A model generated the notes under the pieces. That model was not told where the DNA came from, did no database searches, and saw only the letters and a list, made by a program, of their open reading frames with translations. From positions 439,772,351 through 439,836,350 of the forward strand of contig NC_066580.1 in assembly GCF_024323335.1 (NCBI RefSeq): 64,000 nt of DNA, given 5' to 3'. Below, piece after piece: positions 34,549 to 47,327 of this stretch. The stretch's first letter is position 1; each line of letters begins with the position of its first letter. Source of the stretch: Lathyrus oleraceus. Taxonomy: Eukaryota > Streptophyta > Magnoliopsida > Fabales > Fabaceae. A program made the translations under genes and the position numbers.

Positions 34549-35643
34549 TACCACTGGGTGGATCCTTAGTTGGTGGACATGATTTATGTTTTTGATTATG
34601 TGCAAAAGGTGGATGAAGCTCAACTAGATGTGGACCCTTTTTCAGATTGGTCAGTTTCATACATTGAAGACGGTAAGAGGACTTGCAGCTCCTTTGATAG
34701 GTGATATGTCCTCTTCTACGACTGTCTCTAGACTCGGCTGTGACTCATGTTACCCTTTTTGTAGATAATATTATTTTGATTTAATTTAATTTTTTTAAAA
34801 ATTAAATTATTAAAAAGATATTATTTCCATTATGTCTATCTATAAAATCATGTCCATAAATGATTGTGATGTAGTGAGAGTGTGTGATAATTAAACTCTA
34901 ACTTTTAATTTTGAAAATGGAATTTTATCTTCAAAAGCATAACAATTTTAATATTTTAAATTAGTTTTGATATATTTTCTCCATAATTTGGAGTTTCTAT
35001 TATAGAATGATCATCTAAGGTTTTAATTCTAAACAAAATTATAAAATATTAATTTATTATATATTACTCAATATTATGTTAAGAGAGACAATTGTTTGAT
35101 TTATAAAACATAAATAAGAAAAAAAAAAGATAAGCTATAAAAGTGTCTTTACTGTACTCCTAAAATTTACCCAAAGTATTTATTTAAACAAATTAAATCG
35201 ATAGTTGTTTTTTCATGCACAATTTACTGTACTCCAAATGTACAATTTTTTTCACTACTTTCTTCAACTTTCTTTTGTAATTTTTTAGCTATCACAATTT
35301 ATTTTTCTTTCATTGAAAATATAAATACTTACAAAAATTTATTGATACCCTTGAAAATAGGATTCCTATTGTCTTTCTCCACCATTCTCAAACCGCCTCT
35401 AAATCTTATTATAGTTGTTCTTTGGCCCCTTATGTATCACTGGAAGCTTGTTTCTAATATACTCCACATAACCTCATCACATGACCTTCACATTCTTAAA
35501 ACCCTATTTTTTATCAAATCAATCCATGTTAGCTTCTTTTAATTGAAAAATGGCATAAAAGGAAGTACAATTAAATTTACTACATTACAATTAATTAACT
35601 TGCATCAGCTCGTAGATCAGAAGTTGCAGATAGAGATCTCACA
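34549..35643. other. Unassigned AT-rich DNA, possible host sequence
   Basis: No transposable-element feature is recognised. The first 160 bp have a plus frame (from about 34550) with few stops and a protein-like composition (FDYVQKVDEAQLDVDPFSD), but I recognise no family. The rest is A/T-rich and featureless. Confidence 0.5.
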
Positions 35644-37710
35644 TGTAACACCTAGTACATATACGTCTAGAATAATATATAATGATGTTATAATATGGTA
35701 CATAGAAACATAAAAAGTTAATGATGACATAATAAAAATCGTATACATCTCAAAAATACAAACTAAGAGTGTATACAACACATATGTCTTCAAGGAATGC
35801 ATAATGAAAAGATAAGATCTGATTAGGTCTTCATGTCATTTGCCCATCCAAGTCTTTAATCCAGACCTTTTAGAAATTATTTAATTCTAAGAGAAACCTA
35901 GAAAAAAAAAATAGGATTGAGGTGAGATTACTAAATCTCAACGAGTCCCCCTATCTTATGAGCCCTCTTGGCTTTACAGGGTACATGCATCAATTTGGAT
36001 CCACCATTGATATAGGGTTTCCTCACTGTCAAGTACATGAATACACATATAATAACATATAATCGCAATTGGAAGCCCCTTGACCACCCAATTGAGAATC
36101 AACAAGCAACCAATAGAACAATACAACCTAGTATGCAAACCCATACCCATGTACGGGGAAACCATAAGTAGCTCATGCCTTTCGACCTAGGCCACACAAG
36201 TAAACCCTTGATGAGTAACCAAGTTCCTAACGTCAAGAGACTTACACAAGTATACAACATGATGAGTCAAATAAGTGCACATCAAAATGAAGTTCGGAAT
36301 GTAGTGGTTTACACCTAAGTAGCTACACGTCCCCATCCGTGATGAGTAACGAAGTTACATTGTCTATATTGCGTCAGGATCCCACCATACCGATCATCCG
36401 GGTGAATATCCAATTGAGTATCCTTAATTTCATCCTGCTAGCATTCATATAAACTACCTCATAGGACTCAAGAAATGAAGCATAAAGCGCTTCAAATTAA
36501 CATGTAAGTTGATAGCTTAAACTTTCGAGCCACATCGAACAATAGGAGCTACAGATCTATCATGATGAAGTTATTGACGAGCCTTTAGCTCGACAAGTGT
36601 TTCAAACGTCATTGCCGATCAACAATCTGCTTCCCATCAAGGCAAGGTTTTACAGAAGTATTTGCTCCCTTCTATATGACCAGGTCTAATAAGGTAGTTT
36701 CCAAAATTTATCCACCGGCTTCTCTTAGGACTAAGTCTAGTAAGGCGGTATCCAGAGTTTTCCTATCTTCAGTCTAGTGGGACTTACTCTCCTACGTTTC
36801 GAACTATGTATTGACTAAGTTAGAAGATCCCAACTTTCACTCCCTTAATCCCATTATCTAGGAATTAGGGAGTATAGGGAAATATCTAGGTTATTATTTT
36901 CAAACCCAATTCGTTTCATCCTAATGCAAGTTTTCTAGCCTAAATTACAACTATCTCAATTCAACCTTGTCACAACATTTTCTGAATAAAACCTAAGACA
37001 AAATTTCTAACTTCAAAATAACACCAGGGATACAAATAACACAATAAAATTATGAATCTTTCCAGTATGAAAATAACATGAATCGTATTTCAAACCCAAT
37101 TAGGTTCATCTCAAATCAAGTCTTATATCCCTAGTTATAGCCATTTCAAATCAGTCATGTCACATAAATCTTAAGATAGAATTTCTAACTTCAAAATTTC
37201 ACAAAATAATGTACATGTATGATAAATTTTTGAGAATTTCTAGTATAGTTATACTATGAGTCATCTTTCTAACATAATTGTTCTCATCCAATTCTGAGTT
37301 TCTAATAAGTATAGTCTATCATAAAAGGCCACACATGTTACAAAAATAGACAACAACTCTTTATCTAACTTATAGAGGGTTTTTAGAATTCAATTCTCTG
37401 TCAAACATTTAAATTAAAGGTAATTGAGTCTAGTTTCCATAAAACAAACAAAAAACAATCTATCAGTAACCTCTTGATCTTGAAGCTTTTCATGTTATCA
37501 CAAGAGATAAATCGATAATTGGTACAAACATATGCATGTCACATAACCTAATAGTTACATATTTATCTATTCATTCATCTATCATTTAATCACACACACA
37601 TTCATATGGAAACATTGATCATAGCAACATGAACATCAAGATATCATTCATTTTCCCCATTTCACATAAATCCTAAGAATATTCTAAATCCCCAAGTCCT
37701 AACTAGGACT

Positions 37711-39058
37711 TGTTGGTGTAATCCCTAGAGACCAATACTTTTGGTACTTGTATCAAATTATTTATTAATAATAAAAAGACTTTTTTTATTATGTTTGTTT
37801 AATAAAGTCCCTAGAACAGATAGTCCATTTAATGTATCAAGTGTGACATCATGAGATCCTATTAAACGGACACTATTCTTAAAGTATTTGTAGTCGAGCT
37901 TTGTTGTGAAGTGGGATAACATTAAAGCATTAAGACTATTATGTATATAGACTGATGATCACATCTCATAGATCATGGATAAGGAGTTATCAAGTCTTAA
38001 ACATAGGTATGAATATTAGGAGTAATATTTATACTAGATTGACCCGCTATGAGAATACTATATAGAATTTTATGCAAAGTGTCGTAAGTTATTCTCATAG
38101 TGATAGTGGTGTATACCACCCTTCGACCTGAAACCACTATGGACCCTAGATGTAGAATCGAGTGCTTTATTGTTGATCAAACATTGTCCGTCACTAGATA
38201 ACCATAAAGACAGTTGATGGGTACTCCACGAAGCATGCTGAGAGACATGAGTGACCTAGATAGAATTTTCCCATCTTGCGTAACACGATAAATGTCTAAG
38301 GGCCCAATATTGAACTAGACAAGGATGACACGGTCTATGCCTTGTGTTCAATATAAACATAAGGGTAAAAGGGTAATTATACACATAAGTATTATCATAA
38401 AAAGGGATTTGTCAGATCACATGGCATTTCCGTGCCTTGGATAGCACTGATATGTTGCTAGACACCGCTCACTATTTATTATGTTAAATATGTGATTTAA
38501 TATAATTGCCAATGTCGCGAAAATCTACAAGGTCACATACAAAAGGATGGGTTGATGAGAGATAGAGTAAATAAGGAACATCGTAAGGTTCAGTGCACTT
38601 AAGTGAATTGTGGAACATCGTAAGGTACAGTGCACTTAAGTAGAATACGAAGTGTGGTAGGGTACCATGCGCTTAAGTGATTTTTTGGTATACCATAAGA
38701 TATGGGCCACATACACTTAAGTGGATTTTTTAGCTTGCAGCCCTCACAAGTGGTTCTATAAATAGAACCTTTATGCAGAAGCATTTCATTAGATGAAATT
38801 TCGTTTCTCTCTCTCTCTCTCTATCACTCAAAGCTTTCATTCGTAGCAGCTAGCACTAAGACTGAAGGAATCCATCTGTGTGGACTGAGTAGAGGCGTTG
38901 TCACCATTCAACATTCATGATCACTCCTTAGATATGCATCAAAGGTTTCAATCTCCACAATAGATAATGATTTCTATCACTGATCATGTCCATTCGTAAG
39001 CATCACTAAAGGAGAAAATTTTAATTTCAGCTGCGTTTTGGATCGCCATTCTCCTTCA
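37711..39058 (+). repeat. Solo LTR, probably Ty1/copia, 1348 bp
   Basis: It begins TGTTGGTGTAATCCC and ends TCTCCTTCA. The flanks GGACT (37706-37710) and TGACT (39059-39063) agree in four of five bases, as expected for an old target duplication. It contains a TATA box, a CT-run (38803-38823) and a 37-bp direct repeat with CAGTGCACTTAAGT (38575-38650). It looks like an abundant legume LTR that I associate with copia elements. No internal element sequence flanks it, so it is a solo LTR. Confidence 0.72.
38757..38764 (+). promoter_or_regulatory. TATA box of the copia-like solo LTR
   Basis: TATAAATA in context GGTTCTATAAATAGAACC, itself a near-perfect palindrome. Confidence 0.6.
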
Positions 39059-39850
39059 TGACTAACCTTGATCAAAAGGGGATTCTAATTTCCCATATTG
39101 AAATGGATATGATCACAGATTAAATCTTCTTTCCTAAGCTTTTGTGCAGCTCAAAACCACCAAACCCGTATGCATGTTTTAAGCATAAATCAACATCATA
39201 CCTTCAACTTCAAACGCAATTTCCTACCTCATCATAAACTCCAAGCACATGAAATTAGTATGAAAATGAATGGGATTTTGTCTAGTTTCTGAAAAATCAA
39301 GAATAGTTCAATTTCGAGTTAGAGGGAAAGAGTTATTACCTTTTGAATGAAGACATGTCAAGAATCTAGGTTCTACATAACTTCAATAATTCTTGAATTA
39401 CTCATACCTCTTGCTCCTCAAACCCTAACTCTTATTTGATACAAAGATGGAGATGAATTTACAATGATGTTGATTCACTTGGCTTTTGTTCTTCTTCTAT
39501 GATCACCAAGTTTTACTCACATGCATATTGATGATGAGCTTAAGACCACATTTCATTTACTCTCTTTCCTCCCTTTCATGTTCCTCTCTCTATTTCTTTT
39601 ACCTTCCAAATCTGATTTTTCTATCAAGGGAATATAGTGAGTTCCAAATCTGATTTTTCTATCAAGGGAATATAGTGAGAGAATGAGGGAGAATGCCCAC
39701 TATAATCTTATAAGGTTCTCATGAAGACAATGCTATTTTTGTCCTTCAACTATGTCATATTTACTAACTTGCCATATTGTTCAATCTTACACAATTAACT
39801 TAAATCATTCTTGACCTCTACATAACATGAATAAGAAATTGGGATGTTAC

Positions 39851-39855
39851 ATCAC
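39851..39855 (+). repeat. Left target site duplication of the Ogre-type solo LTR (ATCAC)
   Basis: ATCAC is repeated at 44545-44549 on the other side of the solo LTR. Its first base is the last base of the previous LTR. Confidence 0.88.
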
Positions 39856-41356
39856 TGTAAGACCCTAATTTTGACCCTAAGATCCCTCATGTAATTTCAT
39901 CATAAGCATTAGCATTGGGATCATACCTTGGCATCCTCCTTACCCCTCTTTCATTGGGTTTGTTCTAGGAGAGATCACCAAGCACTTTGTGATTGTATCA
40001 TAATTGTATTTTATCATTTCACTAATCAAAATATATCTTTGAATTTGCCTAACTCTTTTGTAGGAAGGGCATGATCTCCATTGATCTATCAAGTTCACAT
40101 CTAGGGTTTGAGACCCTCATGAACAAAGAGCACAACCAAGAATTGATCCAAGAATGGTTATGAGCATCATATATGAGTCCCAATGTTCTCTAAATGTTAT
40201 ATTGATCAAGTTTTCTTCAAGAGTTTGAGGGTGATTTGCCTTGGAAACCCTAGTTTGACTGGGTATCTTGAGTAACTTCTCCAACAAGCTATCTCACCAA
40301 TTGATCAAATTTCTCAAGGGGCACTTTAAAATTCATCATCTTATGCATATATGATCTACCATGAGACTAGAAAGTCAAGAGAATTGTAAGTTAGCAAGTT
40401 GGTTGATGGTGGTTGGCCAGATGAATTCATCTAATCAAAACTAGGTCTCCCTAGACCCTATCTCCTACAATTTTAACTATATGAAAATGATTCCAAGAGA
40501 AAACTTACTATAAATGACATTACAAACAACTTTCATGTTGAGACCTATAGCTAGTTTTGCTTGGAAAATCATTTTCTATGTTGAAACATTATAGGTCATT
40601 TTGTATAAACCCTAATTTGAAAGTCAACTTCCCAAGGCCATAACTTGCTCAATTTTTATGAGATGAAATATTTCCAAGTTGCACAATCAAATTCAATGTG
40701 TCTACTTAAACTTTGATGTTTAAAGTGGAAGCTAATTCAACTTTTTTGAGCATGTGATATGTGGTTACATTATAGATCACTTTTGACCTATACCATTGAT
40801 CAAGTGATTTTTCCAAACTTCAAAATGCATAACTCTATCATTTCAAATCCAAATGACACAAAATTGGTGACCATTTTGAAGGTATTTGAGAGAGTACAAC
40901 TTGGTGAAGACACTTTTCTCATTTGAAGCTCATATAAAAAGTTAAGCAAGGTGGAATATTGAGACATATGGCTTGACACTTAGAAAATTTTTGATATAAA
41001 TTTCTAAACTTCCACCTCAAATTTCTTCATGATACAAACTCCAAATGGAAAAGTGTTGAACATGAAAGTTATTCCTATTGATCTCAGCTTTCCAAAGAGC
41101 TCAAATTCATTCATTTTGGACAAGGAATGCATAGGTTGCGCATGGCATGAACATGGTGTCATCGCTTGGCAAGGATCAAACTTCAAATCAAAATGTACAC
41201 TTGCCTTGCAATCCAAGCTGAATTCAGACTATCTCACGCTCATTTGTGGGCTTATGGCAATGATTTTATGGGCTTATGCGCGTCCATGCACCCATGCATC
41301 ATCAATGACCAAATTTGGAAAGTTAATTCAAGTGTGCGAAAAGCAATGGATTCAGC

Positions 41357-41364
41357 TATAAATA
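41357..41364 (+). promoter_or_regulatory. TATA box of the Ogre-type solo LTR
   Basis: TATAAATA in context CAGCTATAAATAGAGCC. Confidence 0.6.
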
Positions 41365-44194
41365 GAGCCTCATATGCTCAACATTTCACACACATTCGCG
41401 CCAGCTTTGATCCCCTAACTCTAACCCTCACATTGCAAAGGATAGGCTTGAGAAATTCAGTTGAATTTGAGTTTAAATTTCCACTGTTTTGAAACTCAAA
41501 TCTCCAGGAATGCACAACCTTTTGAGCATTCAATCCTTCTTCTGCAAGCTTTGGAGCGAGATCAAGCAAGAGCAAGACCAGTTGAATCCAGACCTCCATT
41601 GAAGGTATTTTCCAGAAATTTTGATCTCTTCGATTCTCTCTAATTCTTGTTCAATTCTATTGATTCTTTGGTTGTCTGAAGTCCTACCAATGTAGGCAAG
41701 AAGGTTGAGTTGCTTAGAGGCCAAATTGAAGTAACTCAGTTCATGTACCTCAAATTTCAACTCCATGTATCTCTCAATATACTTGGAGTTAGAGTGAATT
41801 GAGGCCAGATTCGAACACAGTGCCTTTTTTACTTTGAAATCATGTCCTTGTTTTTAATTTTGGTGATGATTGAAGGTGGACCAGTCCGGTGAGGTCCATC
41901 GGAGAAGAAGACCGGAGCTACAGCTTCGGCGATGTGTTGACATCTCTCACAACCATATGATCCATATAATTTGTTTTAATCCTGAGCGTTCTTTCTGATT
42001 ACCAAGGTTATGGCGTGCTGACTAGAGTCCATCGTGGATAGCGCGTTTGTGACCACTTGATCTGCCACCTCAATTAATGAGGGAGATCAAGTGGCCCACG
42101 TTTTTTCTGATATTTTAATTTTCATTTTAATTGCATTATTTTCAATAATTCATATTAAATTCAATATTGATCCAAAAAATATGGGACTTTCACCAAAAAA
42201 ATTCAAATATTTTTCTCTTTCATATTCTGAATTAAAAATATTTTTTGGATCATTATTAATATTTTTCATGAATTAATTGATTTTGTATTTATTTTTAATT
42301 GTTTAAAAATATTTTTAAATGTCCAAACTTATGAAATTTTTTCTCCAAGGTCCTTTGACCTTGTTTGACCTATGATAAATCTCATGGCCATCTCTTTGAT
42401 GTTTTGATGAGATTTTAGGAATTGGACAAACCATATTTAATTTAAATACACTATTTTAGTATTTTAATTTGAATAAATGCCAAATAAATTTTGTTTACCA
42501 ATTGTGATGACTTGTTTATGTTTGACTCTTGTTGTTAGGCCTTGGTCAAGGTTGATTTGACTTTGTCAAATTAATACCATTGGATTTAGGGGATTGATGG
42601 AATGTATATTCCATCTCCCAAAATGAATGGATGATATTAATTTGGTAAAAGTCCTCCTTTGAGCAATTTGTGATTTGATCCATTCCCCTTCCACTTCATC
42701 TTATTCTCTTTCTTCATTCATTCATTCCATTTGGCCTATGATATCTCATAATCCTAAGGCTAGTTGATTGAAAAATTGACATGAGTATGGATGAGATTAG
42801 GCCACACCTTTTGCATATTCTTTTTGTGTATGGTATGTTTCATGGGCATAGTCCATTATACTATGTCTCTAACATGCATTAACACCAAAATTTTATTGTC
42901 TGGCCTCAAATAGTTGTGACTTCTTCATAAGTCCAATTACGATTTCTTAACATAGCGCTAAATTTGTGACATAAAAGGGATAATCATTCTAGTTAGTGAG
43001 ATTGTAAGTCTCCCCTCTTTCATGGTATTGTGTGGTAACTTGACCTTTTTTCCTTCCTTTGGAAGATGTCTTGGTTCAGATATCCATGCTTATGATAAGT
43101 GGGTTGAGTGTTCTCCAAAGAATGACTTCAATTAAAAAGCAAAAGCAAAACAATACTAACTTCTAACCAATTAACTACTAACTTTTAATTTCAAGTCCTT
43201 TACTTTAATGCCATTTAATTTTTGTTTCTATTCACTTACCATTGTTCATATCATTTTAATTGTTTATGTTAATGCAATTTTCACTCTGTCCATTTGGACC
43301 ATATTGTGTGATATATTTTGTTTGTATATACTTTGCTTGTTTGTGGGGTCTTTGACCATTAATGTACATAATAACAACAAAAACCCTAAAAGACTTTTGT
43401 GTGGATTGTTGGCTTGATCTTGGACAAATGGACTTAGAATCTAGGCAACCTTCCTATGCTAAAGGACTTGGCCAATGCCAACTTGTTGAGAAACCAAGTG
43501 CTTGCAATCTAAAACTTCACCTGATACATCATTCAAGATCCTTTTTAGTTCATCTGCAACATAATCATTGTGAAGCTGTTATTTTGAACATGTGACTTGT
43601 GGAATTCATCTGTTACATGGGCTACTTTGAAGAAGATCATGGAATGGATAAGCTTGTATGTGGCCATCTTTATTTGATGCCTTGCTCTTCAAGATAATAT
43701 AATTGTGCATTTGTGTGTTGCTTGATTCTAAAAGTCCAAGGGAATTCTGGGTTTTTATTGGCATTTTTGTTTATTGGATTGCTACCCATTTGGTCAGATC
43801 TTTTCAACTCTAAACTTTTAATTTTGTACATAGGATAGTCTCTTCATCTTCTCCCCATTTCTTTAATTTCAAAATCTCTCCCTCCATTTTTCAAAATCTT
43901 CTTTGTGTGAACTACTTTTGTTCTAAACTTTGACCACTTTGCAAAAAAGGATAGAAACTTTGGCCTTATGCGATTGCATTTTCAAACTTCTTTTCTTAAA
44001 TCAAGCTTGTAAATAAATTTAACTATACTTGACCTAAACTTTCAAAAAGTCAAAAAGAACTAACTCATTCAAACCATTTTTAGGCCTTTGTGCCTTTCAA
44101 ACATAAATTTTGTTTAAAGTAATGCATCCACTTTGAAATTTGTATCACGAACTACGAAGTTTTGATCCCTCATTTTTATGTTGATACGTAGGCA

Positions 44195-44211
44195 CAAGAC
44201 CGAAGGTCTTG
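44195..44211 (+). other. LTR hairpin (stem CAAGACC/GGTCTTG, loop GAA)
   Basis: A seven-base-pair perfect stem immediately after TACGTAGGCA, matching the element 2 LTR hairpin in position but with a longer, different stem. Confidence 0.65.
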
Positions 44212-44549
44212 TCAAACACAAAAATATAATTAATGAATTCTTTTCTCATCTCCCCATTCTATTTGTTTGTAAACATCACTTTATACCAAGTACATATGCA
44301 TACAAAAAGGGCTCCCTAGGAGTACCTAGGATACTTTTGGTGCTAACACTTTCCCTCTGTGTAACCAACCCCCTTACCTGTAATCTCTGACATTTTATTA
44401 GTTTTGATTTGAAAACTTCTTACTTTTCGGGTTTTTTTCATACTTTTTCCCTTTTCCCTTGGAAACAATAAAAGCGTGATGGCGACTCTTGTTATTTGAT
44501 CTCTAGCTTGTCAATAGCTTAATGATCATGAATTTACCGCTACAATCAC

Positions 44550-45037
44550 CCAATTTGGCAATCCTAAAATTGTATTTTTTTTAATTGTAAGGGAAATAAT
44601 TGGAAAATTTAAATGACCAAAAAAAATAGTTGCAACTTACCACAATGATATGATCTTATTTGTTGAGTACAAATGAAACATCCTTTAGAAAATTAGGGTT
44701 CTTAAACTTAACTAGTCTCCAAAAACACAATATACATCTTAATTTTTTTTACTTAATGCTTAACTTAAAAACACATTACTCTATCCAATTAAGTCAGCTT
44801 AGTTGGTAGTTATGCAGAGACATAAACCACTAAACTATTTGAGAAAAAAATTATATCATCCTATATTAATTTTGCATTAACTATGAGAGAGTGAAAAGTT
44901 TGTTACCCTGTGGTGTATCCAACATATATAGAACATTAATAATATTTACTGCATTCACATACCCTTTCATAAACTCTTTCACCGTTCTATAAATTACCAA
45001 ATAATTTAGATTAAAGTTAGAGTTACATTTTTTTAAT

Positions 45038-45126
<89 letters not shown>

Positions 45127-45136
45127 CTAGGTTACC
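44550..45136. other. Unassigned AT-rich DNA with a (TA)43 microsatellite
   Basis: Before the insertions this stretch was continuous with 34549-35643. No gene is recognised. TA repeats occupy 45040-45125, ending 11 bp before the Athila LTR; an open frame through them is an artefact. Confidence 0.85.
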
Positions 45137-45350
45137 TGATAACTCGAAAACGTATCATATATTTGACTTCATATGCATTGCTTTTTACTTGATTAACACT
45201 AATTATTACGCAGTATTTTATGTTTATGACAGGTATTTATCGAATAAAAGATGTATAAGCAAGCAAAGTGGAAAATAGTAAAAAGGAAAGAAAAAGAGAA
45301 GAAAATGGAGAAAAATATAGAGCATGGGGCCCACCATACCAAATGGGCAG

Positions 45351-45498
45351 GTGGCGCCCACCACTTGGATGTGTGGTGCCCGTCACATGACCTAAAGGGA
45401 GTGGTGGCGCCTACCAAAAAGCAAGGAAGTGGTGGCGCCCACCCCTTAAAAGGTGGTGCTCGCCACGAAGATCAAACTAGGGTTGTGGCAACCGCCAC
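45351..45498 (+). repeat. GTGGCGCC-rich hairpin cluster in the Athila LTR
   Basis: GTGGCGCC occurs at 45351, 45404 and 45431 (each within GGTGGCGCC), with related GGTGGTGCTCGCCAC (45452) and GTGGCAACCGCCAC (45485-45498), which fold as GTGGC/GCCAC hairpins. The other LTR has the same cluster (about 62615-62765), and the segment before ORF B has five more copies. Confidence 0.7.
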
Positions 45499-45613
45499 AA
45501 CCCGGTCTCCCCTATTTTCTCTCCACCTTTTTAGCCACGACCTCCCCAATTTTAGCCATGACTTCCACTCACCTTTTCAACCAACGAATGATACAATCTA
45601 GGAAAGTGGAAAG

Positions 45614-45622
45614 TATATAAAG
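45614..45622 (+). promoter_or_regulatory. TATA box of Athila 5' LTR
   Basis: TATATAAAG, kept at 62879-62887 in the other LTR. Confidence 0.65.
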
Positions 45623-46581
45623 GAGGGTCGAATCTCTTTTCAAGGGTGCATTTTTTCAGTCAGATTCTTTTGGTTATTTTTCTTAGGCAGTTTCTTACTT
45701 TGTAAAAGCAATAGATTCTCCACATCGGGGACTATTGCAATTTATTATTTACGCATTTGAATTTGATTGTAACGGTGTACTCAATTTCCAAAGCTTGCAG
45801 ATATTGCTTAATTTGAAGAATCAAGATTCGTTTCAAGTTCTCGATTTGCATTCCAGTTTTTATTTTAATTGTCATTTTACTTATTTATGCCTTATTGTAT
45901 GTTTGATTTTCTGAATACCATGTCTGTAACCGGATCCATGTCCGGCTAAACCCTTAGGTATCGGTATGTCAAGACCGTTGAATAACCGGTTTTAGTTTCT
46001 TGTTTTATTCAAAACTGTTTTTCGTACGAGAGTACAAAACAAACAAAGGTTACGGTCAATAAGAACGAGAGTTTGAGATTTTAACCAGATAGCTGAAACT
46101 AGGCATTAATCCAAAACACTGCGAGAGCGCTTTAGGATTAATTAGACTTTATTCATATTCAAAAATTACTTTTAAGTTCATAATGAGACCGCGAGAGCCA
46201 AGCATTCTGGTTTAAGAGTATGGTCAGAGTAAATAAAATGAGAGTGTGAGACTAAGTCCTTTTTATAAATAATATCTACTGAAGAATATTTTGATCTTTA
46301 AGATTACACCAACACTTTATCGAATCCCCGAAGTTTGATTCGTTATATATCCATATCCCTCTATCAAATATCTTTATTAATCTTCTATTTACGTTATAGT
46401 TATTTCTCTTCATCCCTCCAATCTTAGAATGATCATCAGCCTTAGATTTACATAGTAACATTAGATAACGATATGTTCTATTATTAGTCCTTGTGGATTC
46501 GATAATCTTTAAAACTACGTGATACGACTGTGCACTTGCAGTCATGATTCCCATAGACTTACTAAGTCGGGATCAAGTTTT

Positions 46582-46599
46582 TGGCGCCGTTTCTGGAGA
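46582..46599 (+). other. Degenerate primer binding site of the first Athila unit
   Basis: TGGCGCCGTTTCTGGAGA; it differs at three positions from the site of the second unit at 63893-63910. Confidence 0.85.
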
Positions 46600-46685
46600 C
46601 TAATTTAGTCGATATCGTAACTCCAGTGTTGCTCAGTATAGATTAAGGCAAACAATTCTATTTCCCTTTCTAATCTATCGAGTGT

Positions 46686-47327
46686 ATGCCAAGTACTCGC
46701 TCTCAAGGCGAGAAATTAAAGCTACCATTCGACGAACCTGAGCGTTATCTTAGATTAGAATGCCAGATAAGAGAACATCGTATCAAGCTAAATCTTCCCG
46801 ATCCTAATATTCCTATTCCTGAACCAGTTATTCGACCAGAGATGGCCGAAGGACCGCAAAACCGTCCTCTTAAGTACTATGCAATCCCTTCACATGACGA
46901 ACCACATAACAGCATCGCTGCCCCTGCCATCGAGGCCAATAATTTCGAGCAAAATCCTTCGTTGTTGTCAGTCGTACAACAAAACCAATTTTCAGGTAGT
47001 CCCACGGAGGGCCCAAACCTACATTTGTCAGTATTTTTACAATACGCAGACACAATGAAAGAAAATGGTGTCAGCCCCGAATCTATAAGACTACGTCTTT
47101 TCCCATTCTCATTAAGAGATAGAGCAAGAGTTTGGTTCCAGTCTCTACCATCCAACTCTGACACTACGTGGAATGAGTTGAAGAAAGTTTTCTTAGCACG
47201 ATATTTCTCACCTAGTAAGACAGTTATGCTAAGAGCCCAAATAAACGGATTTAAATAAAAAGATAATGAATCACTTTTTGAATTGGGAGAGATACAAAGA
47301 CATGATGAGGATTTGTCCACATCACGG
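46686..47327 (+). pseudogene. gag: Athila Gag, part 1 (split by the solo LTR)
   Basis: This is the N-terminal and capsid part of an Athila-type Gag. The ATG is at 46686 (MPSTRSQGEKLKLPFDEPER). The capsid domain of the retrotransposon Gag family is visible (RLRLFPFSLRDRARVWFQSL, then TWNELKKVFLARYFSPSKT). A TAA at 47256-47258 interrupts the frame, which continues behind it to the insertion point at 47327. The rest of the gene resumes at 53181 after the inserted LTR. Confidence 0.88.

Larger units (their letters stand above)
35644..39851. repeat. Solo LTR of a probable Ty3/gypsy element, interrupted by another LTR
   Basis: The segment begins TGTAACACC and ends GGATGTTACA, so TGTAACA/TGTTACA are inverted ends. 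The flanks are TCACA on the left and, after removing the neighbouring solo LTR, TCACC on the right: a target duplication with one mismatch. Without the inserted LTR (37711-39058 and one target copy) it is about 2.86 kb. No coding sequence is seen. The minus-strand start TGTAACATCCCAATTTC looks like gypsy (chromovirus-type) LTRs, but orientation and lineage are uncertain. A 38-bp direct repeat lies at 39604-39679. Confidence 0.62.
39856..44544 (+). repeat. Ogre-type solo LTR, 4689 bp
   Basis: It begins TGTAAGACCCTAATTTTGAC, ends ACCGCTACA and has perfect ATCAC target duplications. No primer binding site or coding region follows, so the internal part has been lost, most simply by recombination between the two LTRs of one element. 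It holds a TATA box (41357-41364), TACGTAGGCA at 44185-44194 followed by a hairpin, and a primer-site-like TGGCGACTCT at 44480-44489. Small open frames inside it are not genes. Confidence 0.93.
45137..46575 (+). repeat. Athila 5' LTR
   Basis: It begins TGATAACTCGAAAACG and ends about GGGATCA. Compared with 62413-63886 it has lost about 50 bp near 45975-45995 and differs by scattered substitutions. A cluster of GTGGCGCC-like words (45351-45498) precedes the TATA box. The exact 3' end is uncertain by a few bases. Confidence 0.9.

Noticed and set aside
41029..41492. Overlapping open frames of about 110 residues in the solo LTR
   Set aside because: They overlap in different frames around the LTR TATA region and resemble no protein.
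45036..45278. Open frame encoding alternating Tyr-Ile
   Set aside because: It is a translation of the TA microsatellite.
45251..45601. Open frame in the Athila LTR, partly kept at 62570-62866
   Set aside because: The two LTRs are copies of each other, and the frame runs through the GTGGCGCC hairpin cluster; nothing indicates a protein.
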